Assembly (NCBI GenBank): GCA_903813345.2 | Contig: CAIIXF020000012.1 | Coordinates: 4,507,318-4,571,317, forward strand | From: Owenia fusiformis | Lineage: Eukaryota; Annelida; Polychaeta; Sabellida; Oweniidae | Direction of reading: 5' to 3' | DNA length: 64,000 bases | Part shown: one piece after another, positions 24,246 to 34,500 of the stretch | How the letters are laid out: each line of letters opens with the position of its first letter | Position numbering within the stretch: position 1 is the first letter of the stretch | Program-made: the position numbers and the translations under genes | Notes under the pieces: model-generated | Told to the model about the DNA's origin: nothing | Database searches by the model: none | The model's input: the letters and a program-made list of their open reading frames with translations, nothing else

Positions 24246-25004
24246 GAACACTTGTATCAATCCTGTAAAGAGTTTTGTGCCTATTATGCAGTTATGGGGA
24301 AATAAAATGGGGACATTTTATTTCCATTTCTAGTTTTCTTGCATTATGAAAAAAAATATTTCTAATATGACAATTTCTCACATCTGTTTTAAGAGTCCAA
24401 AAAGCTTGTATATTAACTCCAAGTCACTGTGTAACTCAATGAGAATTGTATATTAGCAGTAACAAGACAGTTTTCCATCAATTATGATTTTGATAAGAAC
24501 ATAGTATATCTTAGTAGAGTAGCCTTTGTTGTGTGTATAATACAGCATCTCAATGTTTTTTCCTGCTTTTCTTGGGACTATAATCCCCAACATTCAACAA
24601 TTGTATATATCTAAAAGTAAACAATTCAAGTACATGTAACCAAATGCCACCATTCAATAGACAAGATGCAAGAAGAAATAAGCTTGATTTTCATCATTTA
24701 AAAGTCATTTGAAATGTCAAAGTGACATCATAACATCGCATCTAGAAATGGAGTTTTAAAAATTAATGATCAACTTTCAATTTTTATTTTCTTTAAAATT
24801 GAAATATCTTTTCTTGCTGAACAATTAAATTCTATTGCAGAACATATCCTAATAATAGTTCATTTATAAAGGTTGAAAATGTAAGAAAAACTGATTTACT
24901 AAATCTATTTAGTGAAGTTCAGTAAAACAATGTCTGTCATTGTCTGCAGAGTTCCAATATTCCCTAACATGGGGGATTAAAATGATTTCTAGCTCCAACT
25001 TTTT
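24246..25004. other. Non-coding stretch
   Basis: A+T-rich DNA with no supported feature. Confidence 0.4.
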
Positions 25005-26105
25005 AGCTCACATGGTGAGCTTTTGCAATCACTCACTTGTTCGTCTGTCTGTCCGTGTGTCCGTCCGCGCATCCATCCTTCAACAATAGTGCCACATTTT
25101 AAAACCTCTGTCGATAGGATTCCCGTTTTAAGTTATTTCTGTTCAACACCAATACGGAAAAATCCCCTATGACTCCTGATTCAAAATCTCGCCTCTTTTC
25201 AAAATGGCCGCCATTTTTGTCTCGCAAAATCCACTTTTGACCCATTTCCTTGCTTTACAAATAATTTCAGTTGTCATGCATTGTAAAAATCCATGCCAAT
25301 GGGAAGAGTAATTGTATGAAATAATTTTGTTACAAAAAATCGGCAAAAAATTATTTCTATTTTTTTATTTTCAGCCATTTTAGTTAACATTGATTTGTCC
25401 ATCTGTCTTGCAAAATCCACTTTTGGACCATTTGCCTTAAAACCTTTGTCGATAGGATTCCCGTTTTAAGTTATTTTTGTTCAACATCAATACAAAAAAC
25501 TCCTCCATGACTCCTGGTTCAAAATTTCGCCTATTTTCAAAATGGTCACCATTTTTGTCTCGCGAAATTCACTTTTGGCCCATTTCCTAGGTTTAGAAAT
25601 AATTTCAGGTGTCCTGCATTGTGAAAAGCCATGTCACTATAAAGAGTAGTTGAATGAAATAATTTTGTTACAAAAAACCGGCAAAAAATTATATCCATTT
25701 TTTTATTTTCAGCCATTTAGTTAACATTGATTTGTCCATCTGTCTCGCGAAATCCTCTTTTGACCATTTGCCTTAAACCTCGATCGATAGGATTCCAGTT
25801 TTAAGTTATTTTTGTTCAACATCAATACAAAAAACTCTTGGTTCAAAAGCACACCTATTTTCAAAATGGCTCCCATTTTTGTCTCACAAAATCCACTTTT
25901 GGCCCATTTTCTAGCTTTACAAATAATTCCACGTGTCCTGCATTGTAAAAAGCCATGTCTTTGTAAAAAGTAGCTGTATAAAATAATTTCGTTACAAAAA
26001 GCTGGCAAAAAATTATCCGTTTTTTTTTTTTAATTGTTGTCATTTTAGCCATCATTCACTTTTGAGCAACACCATGTGAGCCCAGTACCCATGGTACTAT
26101 TTTTA
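25005..26105. mobile_element. Mollusc-type interspersed repeat with three 337-bp subunits
   Basis: The head TAGCTCACATGGTGAGC, followed by GTCTGTCTGTCCGTGTGTCC, and the tail GAGCAACACCATGTGAGCCC bracket three tandem subunits marked by TCGATAGGATTCC at 25111, 25449 and 25784 (spacing 338 and 335). Each subunit repeats GTTTTAAGTTATTT, TCAAAATGG and GGCAAAAAATTAT. I associate this head/tail style with bivalve genomes; that is from memory and not tested. No coding capacity is seen. Confidence 0.7.
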
Positions 26106-26181
26106 TATTTATTTTTATTTGATAATGATGTCAAAGTCCTGAGGGATAATATCAGGAAACCTTGACATTCCTAATATAATG

Positions 26182-26686
26182 CAGGCCTGTCAAGTGTCCC
26201 GCAATTTGCGTATTTGTCACGCATTTGCTGAAGAATTTGAAGTCACGCCAGTTATTTTTGCGTGACAGAAAATGTCACGCAAATACGCATTTTACCTGGT
26301 AATTGTCAAGCAAAACTATTTCTGTAGAAAAATTTCTAAAAAAGATTGTCTACACAGCAAAAATATGAACGCCGGAAAAAAATGTACGCATTTTGTTCTC
26401 ACTTTTCATGCGAATTACGTATATGTCACGCATTCCGTTCGAAATTATTCGTACCTACCCCAATTCCCCCCCCCCACCCCCGTTGACGGATGTTTGAAAC
26501 GCGAGCGTAGCTAGCGCGAAAAATTGGAGGTGTTCAAAATTTGGCAAGATGTAATAAAATTTAAACCAAGGTGTTCAAAGTTTGGATCAAGGTGTCCAGA
26601 TTTGGACCAAGCTGTCCACATTTTGAGGGGAGGTGTCCAACATTTCCAAGTCACTCATGTTAGGTGTTCCCAAGTTGACAGGCCTG
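26182..26686. mobile_element. 505-bp inverted-terminus element with 6-bp target duplication ATAATG
   Basis: The ends are CAGGCCTGTCAAGTG and TTGACAGGCCTG (12 bp of perfect inverse match). They are flanked by ATAATG at 26176-26181 and 26687-26692. The interior repeats GTCACGCAAATACGC and its inverse several times, then AAGGTGTTCAAAGTTTGG and GGTGTCCA words. It is non-autonomous. Confidence 0.78.
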
Positions 26687-26904
26687 ATAATGTTAATCCA
26701 ATGTGGATGTATACCATTAATTTCAATATGTAAGAGATAGTTTTAATATTGCATGAACTTTAGCCGTCATAGCCGTGGTCTGAAATAACGGGTACACTGT
26801 ACAATTTCTCTGAAAAAATAATGTTCATACATAAATGTACATTAGAATAGGCATTTCAAACAAAATTGACTTGCATTGAGGTGAGATTTTCTAATTTTTA
26901 AAAT

Positions 26905-27190
26905 CATTTTTACTGCCCCTGGCAGGCCCACGGCAGCCTCCCGGCATAATTTTAACCACAAAATGCCCCCAAAATCTACCCTTGTCATAACCCCGGCACT
27001 CAATAATGCCAACCCCGTCAACCCTGGCAACCCCAAAATTCTTTTGTTTAGCCCTAGGCAATTGCCCCCAAATGCCCCCGACAGCAGACCCCGGCCTATG
27101 GTAAATTCCCATAGAGAATTTTTTCGCCCCTGGCAAATTGCCAACCCCCGGTCGCCGGCAAACCCCTGAGCTTTTCGCAAGGGTACAATC
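26905..27190 (-). repeat. GC-rich dispersed repeat, copy 2 (inverted)
   Basis: A second island of CCCC/GGGG runs. Its reverse complement starts GTACCCTTGCGAAAAG and contains GGGGGCATTTGGGGGCA, like 14685-14960. Open frames on both strands follow from base composition. Confidence 0.65.
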
Positions 27191-28189
27191 AATTTTGTTC
27201 AGTTTTGATAAGTTGTCAGAATAAAGTTACGTTCATCTGAATCCATGTATCAAAACAAAAATCCTATTTTTACTTCAAAATACTTCAGTGAGATGAAGGC
27301 TCGGAATTGTCACATGCAATAACTTATTGTCGTATTCGTTATTTTATCTTCTCGATAGTAGCATTTAGTCGCACATTTGATGCCAGGTCACCTTGTCGCG
27401 TACCTCTTGGGGAACCCCACATTTATGTGTACTCATGGAAGTAAATTCCCCGGTGTAGCCGAGAGCCACAAACTTTTCAACAGGTTCGAAATGACCAATT
27501 TCTCTCATATATACTCTAAATATTTTATTATTTAGCACCTACAAAGTATTGCTAATAACCATATGTAATTTCAATAAGGAAACTTATCTTGCTACATGTA
27601 AATTCAATATCAACACTAGCTGTTCTCTCAACACGTCCTGGCTTACCTTGTGGTGACAAACCCTGGGTTTTCGCTATTTATAGTTTATCAACACCTGGAC
27701 GCATGCGCATTTTATAGTTTATCGGGCACTTTAAGTCGGTTATTTTGAAAAAAAATCCTGCAGACCTGAACCAACACGAACCACCTTAGGCTCCTCCCAG
27801 TACCAACTTCCTGTTAGAGTACATTCTTGTAACTCTCACAGTACATCAGTACAATACTCAACAATGTACGGTAGAGAATTTAGTCAGAAATATAAAAGAT
27901 TAAAAATCAGTTCTTATCAAACGCCATGTAGAACCCCATATTCTTACTATTGAAATGGATTCTAGCAATACTGTCCCACATGAATCTACTTGTTTAGACT
28001 CAATTAACTCAAGTTCATCTGAGAAAATGAGGATTTTAGCAAGGGTTATTGACTTTTCATGAGGATGAAATTGACTTCAAAGCTGCATTTCAGCAAGTAG
28101 AAGTTTCATTGCTGTTCAAGAGACTCCTTGGATCCAGTTTTTCGAGAGGGAGGTACCAACTATGTATCAATTTGAACATTAATAATGTT
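27191..28189. other. Non-coding stretch
   Basis: TTTATAGTTTATC is duplicated around GACGCATGCGCAT near 27680-27720. No gene recognised. Confidence 0.4.
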
Positions 28190-28335
28190 TTGAACGCAAA
28201 AAACAATCACTGTGTCATTTCTACTCGAATGGTAACTTGGCACAGTGCTGATTTTATCACCATTCATAAAAGTCATGATTGCTCAGTCATCCATGACAGT
28301 TACATAATGATCTAGGTACCATTGGGTGGCCATCG
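28190..28335 (-). repeat. Dispersed repeat copy 2 (inverse of 13840-13960)
   Basis: GTAACTTGGCACAGTGCTGA, TGCTCAGTCATCCATGACAG and TTACATAATGAT are the reverse complement of words at 13860-13950. Confidence 0.6.
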
Positions 28336-28738
28336 ATCGCTGTATATGTCCCGTTTAAAATTAGAAATGTCTTCAAACGACAGATCTGACTTCCTATTCA
28401 TCTTGATTATTTTATTGGATTTTTTCAATGTTAGGTTTCATCTAATCTAAAAACCTTGTGGATTTGTTTTTTGCCTTTTGTCCTTTTACTGAACATTGTT
28501 TATTTGAATTTGTATCATTCTTTCAATATTCGAAGGATAACATATTCTGAAAATTTACATTTAAAGGTATGCGTTCTATGTGTTACCAGATGTCTTTATT
28601 GTTCACGAGCCACATGAACGGATAATTCAGCCATACACTGAACATATGTTAGTATTTTTTCTTACTTATGCTGTTTCTGTATTGAATTCTTGTGATTTTG
28701 TTGTACCAAACTTGCAGCTTTAACCAATGAGAAATGAG

Positions 28739-28896
28739 TGCAACTTTCGGCTAGCTGCTACCGGATTATATTCTATCAACCTGTTATTTTATGACAAACA
28801 CACTCAAACATGATTAAATATGAATTGAATAGTGGCAGGCACATTTAAATGAGTTGTCCATAAAATAATGCGTTAATCCGGTAGCCGAAAGTTGCA
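28739..28896. mobile_element. 158-bp hairpin MITE
   Basis: TGCAACTTTCGGCTA...CCGGATTA at the left and TAATCCGGTAGCCGAAAGTT at the right form an inverted repeat of about 24 bp; the left arm has a 7-bp internal insertion. No target duplication was confirmed. Confidence 0.65.
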
Positions 28897-29550
28897 TTTG
28901 CGCGAATACAGGCTAAAGTGCCGGTTTAAAGTGGCAGATATCGAATGAAAGTTTAAACTTTAAATTATTGAAAATAATACTCAGGGTTGATGAATATTTA
29001 AAACATTTTGTGTGAAAAAACACCCATTATTATGTGATCAAAATTCGTAAATTGGTATAATTTGTAAGAATTGGTTGCTTGGTAAATGAGGTTCCCAAAA
29101 CTATAGTTTATTCTTATGAGGTTATTGTTATTTGGTCATGAGATTCAAAACGCTTTGCTTTATTTTCCAGATGTTTGAACCAAATTGGACAACTCATAAA
29201 GAAGGAACTATTGGCGAAAAAGAAAAAAAATTAAAAAACATATAGATGAAAAAGTGAATACAGTCAATATGGTACTACGAAAATGGGACTTCTGCGCATG
29301 TTAAAATTTTTCGTCAAAACTCAACTTTTGTTCAAGTTGATACGATTGTCTTTCGAACTAGAGACTTACCTCATTCGAAAGATCATAAAAGACTTTATCT
29401 ATACTGAAAATCTTAGATCCAAACATAGTAGAATACGCCGTCAGTCCGCATTTGATTTTTTGAAGTGAGTTTCGTAGATCGTCAGATTTCTCCGACTGAT
29501 ATCGGGTTATCTCAAACTGGTTCGTTTATAAATACGAATTTCTTTACCGT
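28897..29550. other. Non-coding stretch
   Basis: A 61-codon plus-strand frame (29283-29468) has no recognisable domain. Nothing else supported. Confidence 0.35.
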
Positions 29551-29556
29551 TGTAAG

Positions 29557-30058
29557 GCGCATGCGCAAAATTGATTTATAAACCTTATTGGTTGATGGTT
29601 TTTCTCCTGCGCATGCGTGAAGTCTGATGAACACTTATGACGAAGACCGGAGCAAACATTACTAGCTCTCGAACGAATTAATTCCAAGATTCAGGTCATT
29701 TCGCCGTGTTTGCTAAGCGTGTATACGTGAATGACAAGCTGTTTTGAGTAGATCGGGTACCTGTTTTAGACACAACATTGATTTACACGCTTAGCACGAG
29801 ACGGGTTTTCGAAAAATCTGTTATCTGATTCACTCGATTATCGTATGGATATGTATTTCTGCTGACATTTCAACACCACATCACATAGAACTACGATGCA
29901 GAATGATAATAAAACACAAAACAACTACTAAATTCCACTTGTTATTTCACAGGAGGTAAAAATGCACACTGCCTAGATTCTTTGTAAGGGTCGTCAGACA
30001 TCGGATTGGCCGCCATATTTGAAATGAAAATATCACTAAATAGAGGTCTGCGCATGCC
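29557..30058. promoter_or_regulatory. Cluster of NRF1-like sites (possible promoter)
   Basis: GCGCATGCGC at 29557-29566, TGCGCATGCG at 29608-29617 and TGCGCATGCC at 30049-30058 match the NRF1 palindrome wholly or nearly. A half site lies at 29293 and a further site at 27700. GCCGCCATATTT (YY1-like) is at 30010. Such clusters mark housekeeping promoters in animals. No downstream coding exon was identified, so this is inference. Confidence 0.3.
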
Positions 30059-30184
30059 TCAACATTTCGACTGAATAAGATAAACCCCCCATAGATTCCT
30101 GAAATATATTCGATTTCGCCAACAGCACCAGCACCAGTACATTGCTTAAAATTCATGTGTGTGCGTGCGTTCATTTGCGTTCAC

Positions 30185-30375
30185 CAGAACCCGAAGGGAG
30201 GGGACACTTTTCAAGTGGTTTTGGGCCAAAGTTGTCAAAAGTGAACCCCCCTGGAATTTTCAAAAGGTGAGCGTACGTCATACCCCATTGGCAAATCCTG
30301 GATACGGGATCCTGGCTATATTTTATGCTGCATATTTCTTTCAATTTTGGGAAGCCAAGGTCGCCGCCCCATGGC
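30185..30375. repeat. Decayed copy of the CAGGCCCGTAGCC MITE family
   Basis: TTGTCAAAAGTGAACCCCCC, TGGAATTTTCAAAA and GGCAAATCCTGGATACGGG match the element at 31702-31871. Confidence 0.6.
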
Positions 30376-31297
30376 TACCGTAGATGAAATGTCACTGAGC
30401 CTTTTTAATATCGATTAATCCGTCTCTATTGAATTTTGAAAACGGAAGTGCCAATTAGGGGATATTGGAAACGAAAACAAGGCATACGAATAACGAATAT
30501 CATGTTTCTGATGCTACTCTTTCAAAATATGACATTTTCATGAAATGAGATAATCGGTAGTCAGAATGATGCCTTTAACGTGCTATGAAAGTATTTTTTG
30601 CAGTTACGACATTTGGATAAATCTTATACCGTTGGAAAGCTTATAACGCCTTGTTTTGAGGTCCACTTGTTAGTAATTATGAAAATTGAGCCGAATTTTT
30701 CTAAAAGGCCCATTTACATAATAACTACAAATGTTCTGACACATAACTCTACTATTGCTTCGATTTTGACAAAATTGGTATCTTATTAAAGAAAATACAT
30801 AGCTTTATTCTGCAAAATTACATCTATAATTTGCATATTGATTGTATTATTTTGTGAAACGTAAAATAAATTAATATATTTTGTTACAAATATAAATGTT
30901 GTATCAATAAAGCCATTGTTTGTTTATAAAATATACTAAATATTAAGTCAGTTTCAATGACTGAGACATTTGAGACCCTGAACATCTATAAAATTAATAT
31001 TCTTTATAAATAATTATACGTAATACTTGAATGCCCATGTATTGACTAAGCTTGGAGGAAATGTAGAATGTCACTCGACTTTTTGGTGATTTTGACGTCA
31101 TTTCTGCACTTCAATTTGATACCACATTTTGCCTCATTGGCCTTTTATTGTTTCTCAAAACATATTCTCTCAAAATTAGGAAATTAGGGTGATGAGCGGG
31201 GATATTTTGAAGGGAATTTCAGTCACAAAAATAAAGAGTGACAACTTACACTTCCTTCGAGTGTAATCAAATTGACTTTTGACAAAATACCACTGTT
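30376..31297. other. Region downstream of TANGO2
   Basis: A+T-rich DNA beyond the 3' end of TANGO2. No feature supported. Confidence 0.4.
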
Positions 31298-31358
31298 TAT
31301 TATAATGTAGTAGCATCTACAACAAATGTATAGACATTTTGCAATTTTATCGTTTTAT
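31298..31358 (-). terminator. TANGO2 polyadenylation signals
   Basis: On the minus strand, AATAAA occurs at 31353-31358 (about 30 bp after the stop) and again at 31298-31303. The second leaves a more usual 3' UTR length. Confidence 0.5.
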
Positions 31359-31386
31359 TTGTATGTAAATATGTTCAAAGTGATCC

Positions 31387-31525
31387 CTATTTGCTGTTAT
31401 TTTCCATTTGGAATGTGTAATTACTGGTGGTCCATTGTACAGAGTCTGCATTGATGCGTTCTTTCATAGTCCTCTCTACATATTCACATTGTCCCTCGCT
31501 ATCTATGATGATCACTGTATTAGTT
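31387..31525 (-). CDS. TANGO2: TANGO2 exon 7 and stop
   Basis: Acceptor CATTTTTATAG|A. It encodes TNTVIIIDSEG, then YVERTM and WTTSNYTFQ, ending in TAG at 31389-31387. The family's C-terminal block has the same layout (TNT...D..G...F.ER). Confidence 0.93.
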
Positions 31526-34500
31526 CTATAAAAATGATAGGAAATTATTTTATAGACTACATGTAATAAAAGCCTCCTGATCTATTTAAGCTCATTGACT
31601 AAAATGTCCAGGAGGTCATTATACAACAGCAGCTTCTTAAAGTTAAAGTAAGCATTCAAGTAATGTCCATTCGCCTCTCAAGAATGATAAACCATAAGTG
31701 ACAGGCCCGTAGCCTCCCCCTGGCTAAAAATCCTTTCAAAATCATGCAGTTTTTCATCATTCTGAGCACTTATAACTAATTTTGGGCATTTCTGGATCCA
31801 AATTGTCAAAACTGAGCCCCCCTGGAATTTTTCAAAAAGTGAACCCTTGGCAAATCCTGGCTACGGGCCTGAGTGAAACCCATATCACAAAATCATTTCA
31901 TTCGGTAGACTATACGTATACAGTATGAGCAGGGATCAGAGTAGAACAGTCTTAGGTACCGAGCCAATTTGCTACAGTACTGTACGATACCGTTTTGGAA
32001 ATGGTACTGTACGGTACCGTGAAATATGGTACCGTACGGTATCGTAGACTAAAACGGTTCCGTACGATACCGTGAAAACTGTATGGCACTACACTCCAAC
32101 GGTACCGTACGTTACCATACTCTTAATGCACCGTACGGTATCGTGATTTTAGAGTGCGGATTGGGGGTGTATGGCATACATTTGTTTTGTACAATCAGAA
32201 GGTTTATTACTCAGATAATATTGCATATCTCAACCAGAACATAAATTTCCCCCGGGATAATCCCTGTATTGAAAACCTCCCAGTAGACCAATATTTATTC
32301 ATACCTGGTCCCATAGTTGATACCCTCTGTTGGTTTGACACATATTGCACTTCGGGATTTCAACCAAGCTGGAGACAGCTGACGTCCTTGACTTTCTAAC
32401 TGGGGATCTGGCATATGACTAAAAGCAAAATGAAGAACTAAAACATAGGCCCAAATGCCCTAATACGTCACTTCCGCTGAAAAAAGTAGTTTTCAAAAGT
32501 GAATGTAGTCCCAACACAATTGTGACCATGACGAGTCAGTAAGCTAGTATGTAGGCACAGTTGTCATCTTTTTGCAATGACAACATGCCATTTCTTCTGA
32601 AAATGCGCTTATTTGGGTTATCTGAAGGAAAATTTCGAATCAAGTGGCGTATTAATTTTGCCTTCATTTTTATGAATTTCAATTACTGTCGGCAGAGAGA
32701 GGGGGTATATGTAGTGTCACAATTGACCAATTATTTCAAAAAGTAGATGATTGGCCCCTATTGAGTTTAGTGTCAAAATGTAGCTTAGACATAGGTTTAG
32801 AACCTCAGATAAGCCAGTGAGGCCACGTAAATCCATAACTCGAGATAAAAAGTCAGGCGTTTGCCCTTTTGCCCATTGACTAGTATGGTGACATGAATTA
32901 GGGCAGTTTAGCCATAGTGGCAATTGAATATTGTATAGCCGTAGCATCATATATGCTACAAGATGGAACCCATGTTTAAACATAACAATGGTACAATTTA
33001 TTACAGTAAATAGTTGTCGGTCATGGATAGCAAAATAAATTTCAATTCGCGTATCATCCAGATGTTCGCTTTTATTTCGATGCAAGGCACTTGGATTTAA
33101 ATAATTCAGAAACTTTGAAAATTAAGGTAATTTTGTTAATTTAAGGTAATTTTGAATGAAGGAAGACAAAGTTCGATAGGGGTGTCCTATTCTTTTAAAT
33201 TATGAGTTCTGACTACAAGGAAATTCCTGCTGCATTGCCAGCCGAGAAAGTGCGCTCAGCGAACTTATGGTTGTTTGTATACGTTTGCATTACGATGGAA
33301 TGCACGGCGGATGCTGAAGAGTAATAGTTTGCAATACAAACTACTGTACCTTGTATCGTCATTGAGCATCGCTAGCAGCGCCATCTTTAATTCCTCTTTA
33401 TGATTGGTTTTATCTTTGTCAGCAGCAAATTGATCAATGATGGATTTCATGCGATCTTTCCCATGGAGCACTTTGTTCCAAGGTTTACGATTCGTACTGT
33501 TACTCATGCTGTATATCCCTAGAATAAAAAAACATTTTCTGCTGATGTCTACTGTGATACATGAATTTATTGATATCATTCCTCGATTTTTCATCTACAC
33601 TCACATACAGTAAAACCTGCCAAGTGGAATACCTCAGTAAGTAAAACAGCTTTCCGAAGCCCATGACCGACAGACTGATTTTAAATGATCCTTTATTTTT
33701 GAACACTATTTAAGTGATACCAAAGGTGTTCCACTTCCACAAGTTCGTGTACATTGAACTTTGAATTTTATTTTTATCTGACAATGACGAGTAACATCAA
33801 TAATGAATTCAATATATGAATGATGCTGATGCGATATAATCAAACCTCACCGTGGTCATAAACCTCGTGAGTGTGTTCGTCTTCATTATTGTAGTAATGC
33901 ATCTTCCATCTATCGGAATCTACACTGAAACACATAACAACAGGTACATTAGTTTCTATTTGGTATTCAGTCTTATTTTATGTAAGCCCAGGGGTATTAT
34001 TAATCTGATTACTGATGGACGCAAGCGCAAAAGGATGCAAATGTCGACACAATTGATTAGACAGTTTAAGCCTGCAAGTGACTCGGTGACTTAACTGAAT
34101 GTGGAAGCTACTGATTTTTGTAAATTCGATGCTCTTATGGTGAATCGTTATAATATTTCCCTTGCTACCATATACAATATCCATTTATCTCTCGAGTCCA
34201 ACGTGGCATCTATGAGGTGATTGATGAACGGAAAAAGTAATATATTGATTGAGTTTTTGATCTGAAAGTTCTGAGTGGTTGGTGATAAGGATTTCTCTTC
34301 AGATATTCTTATTTTGGATCGTGTTCTCATTTTTTTCAATGTCAAAATCTGCTTTGGCTAGTTGAATTAGATGATAAGCCTTGGTGTACATAAACCAGAG
34401 AGAAATAGTTATAAATAAAATCCCATGGCCATTTCTAAAAATAATATCGCTATCTTGACATTTCTAAACTGTTACCTATGCACGGGGATATAAATGCCAA

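Noticed and set aside
30159-30383. A 74-codon plus-strand frame
   Set aside because: It overlaps a decayed MITE copy and has no domain.
32154-32399. An 81-codon plus-strand frame
   Set aside because: It is mostly the antisense of TANGO2 exon 6, which has splice sites and family motifs.
33265-33594. A stand-alone 109-codon minus-strand gene
   Set aside because: Its conserved part is exactly TANGO2 exon 5, with acceptor and donor; the ends are intron read-through.
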